A stretch of 13,302 nt of DNA from VRUE01 sp033856275 (GTDB lineage: Bacteria; Actinomycetota; Thermoleophilia; Solirubrobacterales; 70-9), in contig JAWVFJ010000007.1 of NCBI GenBank assembly GCA_033856275.1, positions 1 through 13,302 of the forward strand, in the 5' to 3' direction. Made by a program: the position numbers and the translations under genes. Positions 6,620 to 13,302 of the stretch are shown here, piece after piece; the stretch's first letter is position 1; every line of letters begins with the position of its first letter. The notes below the pieces were generated by a model. It had not been told where the DNA came from and did no database searches. It worked only from the letters and a program-made list of their open reading frames with translations.

Positions 6620-7090
6620 GTGGCAGCTGCGCGTAAGGTCGGGCTCGACTGCAAAGCGTCGTTTGCGAAGGCAGCGGCCCGTGTGGTGAAGGTCCGGTCG
6701 AAGGAGGTCTTCGAGCACTCTGGCGGGGTCCTCGACCTGGCGAATACCGAGCGCGTCCACGATATGCGAGTGGCGACGCGGCGTCTGCGCGCGGCGCTCG
6801 AGGTCTTTGAGTCCTGCTTCCCGCGCAAGCGACACCGCAAGGCGTTGAAGAAGGTGAAGGCGCTGGCCGATGCACTCGGCGAGCGGCGCGACGCCGACGT
6901 GGAAACTGTCCTGCTGGAGGGACTTGTGGATGAGGCGGCCGAGGCGGATCGCGGCGCTCTTCTTGCGCTGGTCGAAGGGCTGCGCGTGCGGCAACGCGAA
7001 GCCAATGAGGAGCTTGCTCCGTACGTCGCTGCCAAGCACCTAAAGAAGCTGCGGCGGCACCTGAAGAAGCTCGTCAAGGCGGGGTCGTGA
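6620..7090 (+). CDS. CHAD-domain protein, N-terminal-half type
   Basis: A 156-residue, very basic, helical protein matching the first half of a CHAD domain (conserved histidine alpha-helical domain, known to bind polyphosphate). The hallmark VHDMRVATRRLRAALEVF is near residue 46-64, followed by LADALGERRDADV. It ends at Lys/Arg-rich KHLKKLRRHLKKLVKAG, a place that in full-length CHAD proteins lies near the middle of the domain. GTG 6620 is the likely start, without a clear Shine-Dalgarno. It follows ppx by 33 bp and precedes a second half-type CHAD gene by 28 bp in another frame. Together they probably rebuild a full CHAD fold and bind polyphosphate made by the nearby Ppk; this is inference. 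Confidence 0.85.
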   Translation: MAAARKVGLDCKASFAKAAARVVKVRSKEVFEHSGGVLDLANTERVHDMRVATRRLRAALEVFESCFPRKRHRKALKKVKALADALGERRDADVETVLLEGLVDEAAEADRGALLALVEGLRVRQREANEELAPYVAAKHLKKLRRHLKKLVKAGS

Positions 7091-7118
7091 GGCCCAGGGC
7101 GGATAGGGCGTTGGCCTC

Positions 7119-7538
7119 ATGAAAGCGCGCGTGGTGGAGGGTCTCAACCCGAGCGGCCCGTTGCGGTCCAACGTCTCGCGGATCGTCACCGTGAGGCTCG
7201 AAGAGCTGCGCGCCTTCGCAGATGCGGCGCTCGCCGCGGATGCAAGCGAAGTGCAGCACGACATGCGAATCGCCGCGAAGCGGCTGCGCTACGTGCTCGA
7301 GATCTTCGCTCCCTGCCTCGGCGAGGAGGCGAAGGCGGCCCGACGCGCCGCCAAGCAACTGCAGTCGGTGCTCGGCGACCTGCACGACTGTGACCTGATG
7401 CTGGCCGAGGTCGAGCACATCGGCTCCGTCGCGGCGATCCTCCGCGAGCGCCGCGAGCGGCTCTTCCACGAGTTCGTCGAGCTCTGGCAGGCCGAGGCCA
7501 GCAAGGGCACCTGGGCGGCGCTCGAACGCAGCGTCTAG
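7119..7538 (+). CDS. CHAD-domain protein, C-terminal-half type
   Basis: A 139-residue helical protein with the second CHAD hallmark QHDMRIAAKRLRYVLEIF near residue 47-64 and LQSVLGDLHDCDLM near 85-98. Its opening (KARVVEGLNPSGPL, then VRLEELRAF) looks like a genuine N-terminus rather than a torn-off fragment. ATG 7119 has GATAGGG about 10 nt upstream as a weak ribosome site. An in-frame TAG at 7104 blocks any upstream extension, and the preceding CHAD gene is in another frame, so a single indel would not join them. It probably works with its neighbour as a two-chain polyphosphate-binding module. The stop codon's last base begins the hairpin at 7538-7585. Confidence 0.85.
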   Translation: MKARVVEGLNPSGPLRSNVSRIVTVRLEELRAFADAALAADASEVQHDMRIAAKRLRYVLEIFAPCLGEEAKAARRAAKQLQSVLGDLHDCDLMLAEVEHIGSVAAILRERRERLFHEFVELWQAEASKGTWAALERSV

Positions 7539-7585
7539 ACGAAACGCCGATTTCCATGCCTGGCATGGAAAATGTGCGTTTCGTC
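7538..7585 (+). terminator. Long hairpin closing the pst-ppx-CHAD unit
   Basis: The outer arms GACGAAACGC (7538-7547) and GCGTTTCGTC (7576-7585) are perfect. An inner palindrome pairs TTTCCATGCC (7551-7560) with GGCATGGAAA (7562-7571) around one central T. Only a 3 x 4 nt internal loop (CGA/ATGT) interrupts the stem. There is no T-run, so termination may be factor-dependent or bidirectional. It sits between the CHAD stop and the PHO box of the next gene and so marks a transcription-unit border. Confidence 0.65.
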
Positions 7586-7588
7586 CCC

Positions 7589-7632
7589 GGTCACTGGATG
7601 TTCACCTGTCGTTTCCGGGTCATTCACAACTT
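7589..7632 (+). promoter_or_regulatory. Predicted PHO box upstream of the PHP-glycosyltransferase gene, 4 x 11 bp
   Basis: Four units in exact 11-bp steps: GGTCACTGGAT (7589), GTTCACCTGTC (7600), GTTTCCGGGTC (7611) and ATTCACAACTT (7622). The second unit contains the full GTTCACC of the known actinobacterial PhoP site. It starts 4 bp after the hairpin and ends 57 bp before the start codon, a normal activator position. Confidence 0.78.
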
Positions 7633-7651
7633 TTCGCCGCAAATCGCGAAC

Positions 7652-7665
7652 TCTGTCGTGACAGA
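7652..7665 (+). promoter_or_regulatory. Short palindrome in the PHP-glycosyltransferase leader
   Basis: TCTGTC and GACAGA form 6-bp arms around GT. It lies between the PHO box and the ribosome binding site. It could be a second operator or a start-proximal element, but it is short. Confidence 0.3.
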
Positions 7666-7677
7666 AACGACTAGAGC

Positions 7678-7683
7678 AGGGAG
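7678..7683 (+). promoter_or_regulatory. Ribosome binding site of the PHP-glycosyltransferase gene
   Basis: AGGGAG with 6 nt spacing to ATG 7690; it fixes the start. Confidence 0.8.
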
Positions 7684-7689
7684 ACGCCG

Positions 7690-9957
7690 ATGATTTCCCG
7701 AGTTGACATGCACTGCCATTCCACCGCCTCGCAGTTCTCGCGGCTCGGGGTTCAGCGTTCGCTGGGACTGCCGGAGTGCGCGACGCCTCCCGAGGAGGTC
7801 TACGAGTTGGCCAAGCGGCGGGGGATGGACTTCGTCACGATCACCGACCACGACACGATCGACGGCTGCCTAGAGCTCGCCGATCGTCCCGACTGCTTCG
7901 TCTCCGAGGAGCTGACCGCTCGCTTCGCCGGCGAGTCCCAGGCAGTTCACATCCTCTGTTACGGGATCACTCCTGGAGACCACGAGTGGCTGCAGGCACA
8001 CGCCGGCGACGTCGAGTCCTGCGCCGCGTACCTTGCCGAGAACGAGATCGGCTGCGCGCTCGCGCATCCGTTCTACAACGTCGATGCGCCGCTGACCCCG
8101 CGGCATCGCCGCCGCCTTGCCGAGCTCTTCCCTATCTGGGAGGTGCGCAACGGCTCGCGCGCGGCGGAGCTCAACATGCCGGCGGCGATCTACATCGAGA
8201 CGCACGGCGGCACCGGGATCGGCGGTTCCGACGATCACGCTGGCGTGGACATTGGCCGCACCTTCACGGAAGGGCCCGCGGCCGCCACGCCGGAAGAGTT
8301 TCTGCGCCATCTCCGCAACGGCGAGGCGGAGGCTGGCGGCGAGCAGGGCAGCGCCGCCAAGTGGGCGCACGCGGCGATGGCGCTGGCGACCCGCGCTCTC
8401 GCCCTCGGTGGGCCGGGCGGCGAGAGGACGCCCGACCCCGCCGCGGTGTTGAAGATCGCCCAGCGGACGATCGGCGAGGGCGCCGCGCGCGAGGGCAAGA
8501 TCGCCGCCGACATCGGCCCCGGCGACGCCCGGGCGCTGCTCGAGGCATGGCTGCACTCGATCGAGCTCGATCTGCGCGGGCCGGAACTGCTCGCCTACCT
8601 GCAGGGCGAGGACTTCTCCCACGCCGACCTTTACCGCCGCGCCCGCCGCACCCACGAGCGACGACTGCGCGGCGCGATCGCGCAGGGGTCGGCGGCGGCG
8701 CGCGAAGGCAACGTAGCGGGAGCGGTGGGCGGGCTCTTCGATGCGCTGCTCCCGGTGGTGCCCTACGCACCCGCAACCACCTTCCTCGGCGCCGAGAAGG
8801 CGAAGCTGGCCAGCCGCATCGGGGAGCGGCCGCGGATCGCCCTGATCGCCGACGGGATCGGCGCCAGGCACGGCGTCACCGCGACGATCGAGAAGATTCG
8901 CGAGTTGGGCGTGCCGGGCTTCGAGATCGAGGTGGTCGGCACCGATGCCGGCGTCGACCGCCGCCTGCCCGCTGCCGCCGAGCTCGAGGTCCCCTTCTAT
9001 GCCGGCCTGAGCCTCGGCGTCCCAGGTCTGCCCGGTCTGGCCGAGACCCTCGCCGAGGGGCGCTACGACGCGGTCCACGTCACCGCACCTGGCCCTGCCG
9101 GCATTGCCGCCATGCTGCTGAACCGGATCGCCGGCACCCCGCTCATCGCCAGCTATCACACCGAGCTGGCCACCTATGCGGGCTTGCGCAGCGGCGACGG
9201 GGAGCTCGAGTCGCTTGCTCAGACCGCGCTCGGAGCCTTCTACGGCGCACCGTCGCTGGTGCTCTCACCGAGTCCGGCGGCGGACCGCTCGCTGCTCGCG
9301 CTTGGGGTCGGGGCGGGCTGTCTCGGTCGCTGGGAGCGCGGCGTCGATGTTGCACGCTTCGATCCCGCCAAGGCGGCGCGCGAGGACTTTCCCGGCGAGA
9401 TCAAGATTCTCTATGCCGGTCGCCTCACCCGCGAGAAGGGCATCGACCTGCTCGCCGAGAGCTTCCTGCGCGCCCACAAAGCCGACCCGAGGTTGCATCT
9501 GCTGCTCGCCGGCGGGGGTCCCGAGGAAGACGAGCTGCGGTCACGGCTTGGTGAGCACGCGACCTTCCTCGGCTGGCTCGAAGGGGAGGAGTTGGCGCGC
9601 GCCTACGCCAGCGCTGACGTCTTCCTCTTCTGCTCGACCACCGACACCTACGGTCAGGTCGTGCTCGAGGCGGGCGCCAGCGGTGTCCCCGTCGTCGCCG
9701 TCGCCGAAGGCGGCCCGGCATCGCTGGTCGAGAATCGCCACACCGGCATGCTCTGCCAGGCCGATCCAGACCACATCGCCGGCACGGTCTTGCAACTGGC
9801 AGCCTCGCCGCTGCTGCGCCGTCATCTTGGCGCCGCCGCTGTTCGTGCCGCCCGCGAGTGCTCCTGGGGTCGGGCGATGGAGCAACTCGCCGAGGGCTAC
9901 CGCCGCGTTCTCGAGGTCGAGTCCGCCGCCGGACAAGCGCCTGCCCGGGCCGCCTGA
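7690..9957 (+). CDS. PHP-domain phosphoesterase fused to a GT4-family glycosyltransferase
   Basis: A 755-residue cytoplasmic two-domain protein. The N-terminal PHP domain (about 1-215) has a complete metal-site set as in TrpH-like phosphoesterases: D6-M-H8-C-H10, TITDHD (Asp53, His54, Asp55), Glu73/Glu74, His87, His126 in AHPFY, and GSDDH (Asp181, Asp182, His183). A helical linker spans about 220-375. The C-terminal part (about 381-745) is a GT-B fold of family GT4: an N-lobe starting RIALIADGIG, an acceptor-side SYHTEL, donor-lobe YAGRLTREKG, then STTDTYGQVVLEAGASG, where the usual Glu-x7-Glu is Asp652-x7-Glu660. It resembles the MgtA/SqdX-type lipid or phospholipid glycosyltransferases in motif style; substrate and sugar are not readable. 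It starts its own unit, with PHO box, leader and AGGGAG site, and ppk1 follows after 15 bp. PHO control suggests phosphate-free glycolipid or glycan synthesis, possibly with PHP-mediated phosphate release. That is inference. Confidence 0.88.
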   Translation: MISRVDMHCHSTASQFSRLGVQRSLGLPECATPPEEVYELAKRRGMDFVTITDHDTIDGCLELADRPDCFVSEELTARFAGESQAVHILCYGITPGDHEWLQAHAGDVESCAAYLAENEIGCALAHPFYNVDAPLTPRHRRRLAELFPIWEVRNGSRAAELNMPAAIYIETHGGTGIGGSDDHAGVDIGRTFTEGPAAATPEEFLRHLRNGEAEAGGEQGSAAKWAHAAMALATRALALGGPGGERTPDPAAVLKIAQRTIGEGAAREGKIAADIGPGDARALLEAWLHSIELDLRGPELLAYLQGEDFSHADLYRRARRTHERRLRGAIAQGSAAAREGNVAGAVGGLFDALLPVVPYAPATTFLGAEKAKLASRIGERPRIALIADGIGARHGVTATIEKIRELGVPGFEIEVVGTDAGVDRRLPAAAELEVPFYAGLSLGVPGLPGLAETLAEGRYDAVHVTAPGPAGIAAMLLNRIAGTPLIASYHTELATYAGLRSGDGELESLAQTALGAFYGAPSLVLSPSPAADRSLLALGVGAGCLGRWERGVDVARFDPAKAAREDFPGEIKILYAGRLTREKGIDLLAESFLRAHKADPRLHLLLAGGGPEEDELRSRLGEHATFLGWLEGEELARAYASADVFLFCSTTDTYGQVVLEAGASGVPVVAVAEGGPASLVENRHTGMLCQADPDHIAGTVLQLAASPLLRRHLGAAAVRAARECSWGRAMEQLAEGYRRVLEVESAAGQAPARAA

Positions 9958-9964
9958 GGCGGCT

Positions 9965-9970
9965 GGGAGG
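9965..9970 (+). promoter_or_regulatory. ppk1 ribosome binding site
   Basis: GGGAGG, 5 nt before GTG 9976 and only 2 nt before GTG 9973. It favours 9976. Confidence 0.55.
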
Positions 9971-9975
9971 CGGTG

Positions 9976-12078
9976 GTGCGGCAGTACGATGACCCGATCG
10001 ACGATCCCGCCCTCTACTTCAACCGAGAGCTCTCCTGGCTCGACTTCAACCAGCGTGTGCTGGAGCTCGCCGAGGATCCCGCGGTGCCGCTGCTGGAGCA
10101 GATCCGCTTCTGCGCGATCTACGCCTCCAACCTCGATGAGTTCTACATGGTCAGGGTGGCAGGCCTGTTCGAGCAGCTCGATGCCGGAATCGACGCGCGC
10201 GGCCCTGACGGGCTCAGGCCGGGTGAGCAAATCGACGCGATCCAGGCGCGGGTACTGGAGCTCGACAAGCGCCTGCACGCCTGCTTCGACGGTAACTTGC
10301 GCCCTGCGCTGGAGGAGCAGGGGATCCGCATCGTCTCGCTCGAGACGGCGAACGAGGAGGAGCGTCGCGAGATCGACGTTCGCTTCCACGAGCAGGTCTT
10401 CCCGGCGCTCACCCCGCTGGTGATTGGCCTCGGCCGGCCCTTCCCCTACATCTCAAACCTCTCGCTCAGCCTCGGCGTGCTGCTGCGCGATCCGGAGAGC
10501 AGCAGTGAGATCATCGCTCGCGTCAAGGTGCCGAAGGAGCTGCTCGGTCGTTTCCTGCCGGTCGGCAACGACGGCAAGTCCTTCGTGCCCCTGGAGGAGG
10601 TGATTGCGGCCAACCTCGACTCGCTCTTCCCCGGCACCGAAGTCGTCGACTACGGCTACTTCCGCGTTACCCGCGACGCTGACTTCACCGTCTCCGACGA
10701 GGCCGACGATCTGCTGCAGGCGGTCCAGGATGAGATCCGTCGCCGCCGTTTCGGCGAGGTTGTCCGTCTTGAGATCGCCGCCGGAATGAACTCGAAGCTG
10801 CGCCAGCAGTTGATCGACGCGCTGCGACTCGAGGACCGCGAGGTCTACGACGTCGACGGCCTGATCGACCTTGCCGATCTGACCGCGATCGCCGACGTAC
10901 CCGGTCACGCCGAGCTGCGCTACCCGCCCTGGACCCCGGTCACGCACCCACGCCTGCTCGGCGAGGACGATGAATCCTGCGACATGTTCGCGGCGATCCG
11001 CCAGGAAGACCTGCTCGTCCACCATCCCTACGATTCCTTTGCCAGCTCGGTCGAGCGCTTCGTCGAGCAGGCGGTCGCCGATCCGGACGTGCTGGCGATC
11101 AAGCAGACCGTGTACCGGACGAGCGACGACTCGCCCCTGGTGCCATCGCTGATCCGCGCTTCCGAACGCGGCAAGCAGGCGGTCTGCATGGTCGAGCTGA
11201 AGGCCCGCTTCGACGAGGAGGCCAACATCCACTGGGCGAAGTCACTGGAGGAGTCGGGCGTCCACGTCGTCTATGGCATTCCTGGCCTGAAGACCCACGT
11301 GAAGGCGATCCTCGTCGCCCGCCGCGAGGGCGACAGGGTGCGCGAGTACGTCCACATCGGCACCGGCAACTACCACCCCAAGACCGCCCGCCTCTACACC
11401 GACTTCGGCCTCTTCACCGCGGACGAGGAGATCGGCGCCGACGTCGCCGAGATGTTCAACTTCCTCACCGGCTACGGCCGCCCGGCCGAGTACCGCAAGG
11501 TGCTGGTCTCGCCGACGACTATGCGCGACCAAATCCTCGCGGAAATCTTCGCCACGGTTAAGGCGCACGAAGCGGGGCAGGAGGCGCGGATCGCCTTGAA
11601 GATGAACTCGCTGGTCGACGCCGCCTGCATCCAGGCGCTGTACGAGGCCTCGCGGGCAGGAGTCCGCGTCGACCTCAACGTGCGCGGGATCTGCTGCCTG
11701 CGTCCGGGCGTGCCCGATATCTCGGAGAACATCCGCGTTATGTCGATCGTCGGTCGCTTCCTCGAGCACTCGCGCATCTACGCCTTCGAACGCGGTGGTG
11801 AGACCCGCGTGCTGATGGGCTCGGCCGACCTGATGCCGCGCAATCTCGAGAGCAGGGTCGAGCTCGTCACCCCGGTTGAAGACTCGGCCCTGCGCGCCGA
11901 GTTGCTCGACGTGCTGGAGCGTTGCTTCGCCGACAACGCCAATGCCTGGGAGCTCGACGCCGAGGGAACCTGGACCCGGCTGGCGCCGGCAAACGGTCAG
12001 CGCCGCAGCGTCCAGGAGGAGATGCGCGAGCTCCATGCCGGTCGCGCCGCCGAGCACCTCGCCGCGATCGCCGGCTGA
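9976..12078 (+). CDS. ppk1: Polyphosphate kinase 1
   Basis: Transfers the gamma phosphate of ATP reversibly onto polyphosphate; usually peripheral to the membrane. The product has 700 residues, the normal Ppk1 length, with the four-domain order visible: N-terminal YFNRELSWLDFNQRVLELAED and SNLDEFYMVRVAGL, then PYISNLSLSLGVLL, VHHPYDSF and IKQTVYRTS, then MVELKARFDEEANIHWAKSLE. The phosphorylated catalytic His is His441 in GLKTHVKAI, HIGTGNYHPKTARLYTD follows, and the second active-site His is His598 in GRFLEHSRIY. GTG 9976 is preferred on GGGAGG spacing; GTG 9973 adds one residue. The 18-bp gap to the PHP-glycosyltransferase gene suggests cotranscription, and so indirect control by the PHO box at 7589-7632. 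The pairing with ppx and CHAD genes gives a full make, bind and degrade polyphosphate set. Confidence 0.97.
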   Translation: MRQYDDPIDDPALYFNRELSWLDFNQRVLELAEDPAVPLLEQIRFCAIYASNLDEFYMVRVAGLFEQLDAGIDARGPDGLRPGEQIDAIQARVLELDKRLHACFDGNLRPALEEQGIRIVSLETANEEERREIDVRFHEQVFPALTPLVIGLGRPFPYISNLSLSLGVLLRDPESSSEIIARVKVPKELLGRFLPVGNDGKSFVPLEEVIAANLDSLFPGTEVVDYGYFRVTRDADFTVSDEADDLLQAVQDEIRRRRFGEVVRLEIAAGMNSKLRQQLIDALRLEDREVYDVDGLIDLADLTAIADVPGHAELRYPPWTPVTHPRLLGEDDESCDMFAAIRQEDLLVHHPYDSFASSVERFVEQAVADPDVLAIKQTVYRTSDDSPLVPSLIRASERGKQAVCMVELKARFDEEANIHWAKSLEESGVHVVYGIPGLKTHVKAILVARREGDRVREYVHIGTGNYHPKTARLYTDFGLFTADEEIGADVAEMFNFLTGYGRPAEYRKVLVSPTTMRDQILAEIFATVKAHEAGQEARIALKMNSLVDAACIQALYEASRAGVRVDLNVRGICCLRPGVPDISENIRVMSIVGRFLEHSRIYAFERGGETRVLMGSADLMPRNLESRVELVTPVEDSALRAELLDVLERCFADNANAWELDAEGTWTRLAPANGQRRSVQEEMRELHAGRAAEHLAAIAG

Positions 12079-12117
12079 ACCGCGACCGGCCGCCGCTGTC
12101 AATAGGATTGCCAAGTA

Positions 12118-12735
12118 GTGCGCCTCTCCCTCCTGCCCCGCGATCGAACCTTCTTCGATCTCTTCATCGAGGCCGGTGAGAACACCCTGCAGGCGGCGCG
12201 GCTGCTCGACCAGATGATGGGCTCCTGGCCCGACTCCGGCGAGCTCTCGCAGCAGATTGTCGATGCCGAGCAGGAGGGCGACCGGATCACCCACGACATC
12301 GTCAAGCGGCTCAATTCGACTTTCGTCACGCCGATCGACCGCGAGGACATCTACGGGCTGGCTACCCAAATGGACGACATCGTCGACTACACCGAGGAGG
12401 CGGCGGACTTCCTCGGCCTCTATAAGATCGAGGCGCCAATGTCGCAGGCCCAGGACCTGACCAAAGTGCTGGTCGCCGCCTGCGAGCAGCTCGCTGAGGG
12501 GCTCGAGCACCTGCGCGACTTCAAGGATCTCGACAAGTACTGGATAGAGATCCACCGGCTGGAGAACGATGGGGACCGGATCTCCCGCAACGCGGTCGCG
12601 TCGCTCTTCTCCAACGGCATCGACCCAATGGTCGTGATCCGCTGGAAGGACATGTTCGCCGTGCTCGAGAACGCGATTGATGCGACCGAGACCGCGGCTC
12701 AAATACTCGAGGGAATAGTCATAAAGAACTCGTGA
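12118..12735 (+). CDS. DUF47/PhoU-like Pit accessory protein
   Basis: A 205-residue helical protein of the DUF47 (TIGR00153) family, distantly related to PhoU and usually encoded next to pit phosphate transporters, where it is thought to modulate transport. Visible family features: FFDLFIEAGENTLQAARLL at the N-terminus, EQEGDRITHDIVKRLNSTFVTPIDREDIYGL written here in parts as EQEGDRITHD (about 51-60) and TPIDREDIYGLA (about 70-81), MDDIVDYTEEAADF, then HRLENDGDRI near 143 and the C-terminal MFAVLENAIDATETAA. GTG 12118 is the likely start with a weak AGGATT upstream. It follows ppk1 by 39 bp, and pit starts 99 bp after it, so it probably belongs to the same unit or to a pit operon read through from ppk1. 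It is the second PhoU-fold regulator in the window. Confidence 0.92.
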   Translation: MRLSLLPRDRTFFDLFIEAGENTLQAARLLDQMMGSWPDSGELSQQIVDAEQEGDRITHDIVKRLNSTFVTPIDREDIYGLATQMDDIVDYTEEAADFLGLYKIEAPMSQAQDLTKVLVAACEQLAEGLEHLRDFKDLDKYWIEIHRLENDGDRISRNAVASLFSNGIDPMVVIRWKDMFAVLENAIDATETAAQILEGIVIKNS

Positions 12736-12834
12736 CGGCCCCAGATCGTCGCCATACTGCGTCCTCCGTCGCTCGCGTGCGGAGCAGGCCACGCTCCCTG
12801 CGTTCGTGTCTGGCAACGCCTGGGGCTCGTCACC
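12736..12834 (+). other. Gap between the DUF47 gene and pit
   Basis: GC-rich spacer of 99 bp with only short inverted repeats, such as GGAGC (12781-12785) with GCTCC (12793-12797). No PHO box, T-run terminator or convincing promoter is visible. GGGG at 12822-12825, 9 nt before the pit ATG, is a weak ribosome site. Confidence 0.4.
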
Positions 12835-13302
12835 ATGTCCTCTGACGTCATCCTCGTCATCGTCGTCGGCACGGCGCTTGCCTTCGACTTCACCAACGGC
12901 TTCCACGACACCGCCAACGTCGTCGCCACGTCGATCTCGACGCGGGCGCTGCCGCCGCGGGTGGCCGTCGGGCTGGCGGCGCTCCTCAACTTCGCGGGCG
13001 CGTTCGTCTCTCTGAAGGTGGCCGCGACGGTGGCCAAGGGCATCGTCAACGCGGACGACATCACTTCGACGATCGTGTTCGCGGGCCTGATCGGCGCGAT
13101 CGCCTGGAACCTGATCACCTGGTACTACGGCCTGCCGTCGAGTTCCTCGCACGCCCTGATCGGAGGCCTCGTCGGCTCCTCGATCGCCGCGGTGGGCACG
13201 GGGGCGGTCGACGGCAACTCGCTGCTCGCGAAGGTGGTGGTGCCCGCGCTCATCGCGCCGGTGGTCGCGTTCTCGGTCGCGGGGCTGGCGATCCTGCTCG
13301 TG
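12835..13302 (+). CDS. pit: PiT-family inorganic phosphate transporter, N-terminal part (3' truncated)
   Basis: Low-affinity, cation-coupled phosphate permease. The first 156 residues are present, with no stop before the window edge. The PiT signature appears twice in the expected style: FDFTNGFHDTANVVATSIST (about 17-36) in the first helix region, and GLPSSSSHALIGGLVGSSIA (about 99-118). Hydrophobic segments are visible at about 3-22, 44-66, 80-96, 105-122 and 135-156. ATG 12835 gives the usual very short N-terminus. It follows the DUF47 gene by 99 bp, the conserved DUF47-pit pairing. No PHO box precedes it, consistent with a constitutive or read-through-driven transporter. Confidence 0.94.
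   Translation, partial: MSSDVILVIVVGTALAFDFTNGFHDTANVVATSISTRALPPRVAVGLAALLNFAGAFVSLKVAATVAKGIVNADDITSTIVFAGLIGAIAWNLITWYYGLPSSSSHALIGGLVGSSIAAVGTGAVDGNSLLAKVVVPALIAPVVAFSVAGLAILLV

Noticed and set aside
7776..10423. Long + strand frames (7776-9554 and 9176-10423) inside the PHP-glycosyltransferase and ppk1 genes
   Set aside because: Arg/Ser/Pro-rich translations of the wrong frame; the real frames carry full PHP, GT4 and Ppk motifs.
12096..12117. CTGTCAATAGGATTGCC before the DUF47 gene as a possible PHO box
   Set aside because: Only one TGTCA-like core; nothing similar at the 11-bp step before or after it.
12829..12833. GTCAC just before the pit ATG as a PHO-box unit
   Set aside because: A single core with no partner at 11 bp, and too close to the start codon to act as an activator site.
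11242..13152. Open frame of 636 codons on the - strand over ppk1, the DUF47 gene and pit
   Set aside because: Shadow of three well-supported + genes. Arg/Asp/Gly-rich low-complexity translation with no recognisable domain.

Overview
The window reads as one phosphate acquisition and storage locus of a high-GC bacterium. All supported genes lie on the + strand. Strong GC bias at third codon positions, GTG/TTG starts, Streptomyces-like PHO boxes and the CHAD sequence style suggest an actinobacterium, possibly Thermoleophilia/Solirubrobacterales. That placement is inference.

Layout. (1) 1-791: the 3' end of an OmpR/PhoB-type response regulator gene, then a small in-frame gene for a winged-helix DNA-binding domain with no receiver. 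(2) 792-5631: pstS, pstC, pstA, pstB and phoU, the high-affinity ABC phosphate importer and its regulator. (3) 5678-7538: a short Ppx/GppA phosphatase and two half-length CHAD (polyphosphate-binding) proteins, closed by a long hairpin. (4) 7539-9957: a PHO-box promoter region and a large fusion protein with an N-terminal PHP phosphoesterase domain and a C-terminal GT4 glycosyltransferase. (5) 9976-13302: polyphosphate kinase ppk1, a DUF47/PhoU-like protein and the 5' part of a PiT-family low-affinity phosphate transporter, cut by the window edge.

How it fits together. Pst and Pit import phosphate, PhoU and DUF47 modulate them, Ppk1 makes polyphosphate, CHAD proteins probably bind it and Ppx degrades it. 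Three arrays of 11-bp direct repeats (TTCAC-type cores at exact 11-bp steps) lie before the small winged-helix gene (430-473), before pstS (809-852) and before the PHP-glycosyltransferase gene (7589-7632). They match the known actinobacterial PHO-box pattern and make these three transcription units likely PhoP targets.

The least ordinary parts are the receiver-less winged-helix paralogue with its own PHO box overlapping the end of the regulator gene, and the PHO-box-controlled PHP-GT4 fusion, which may serve phosphate-sparing glycolipid or glycan synthesis. No tRNA, rRNA, CRISPR array, insertion sequence or phage gene was seen. No PhoR-type sensor kinase is in the window.
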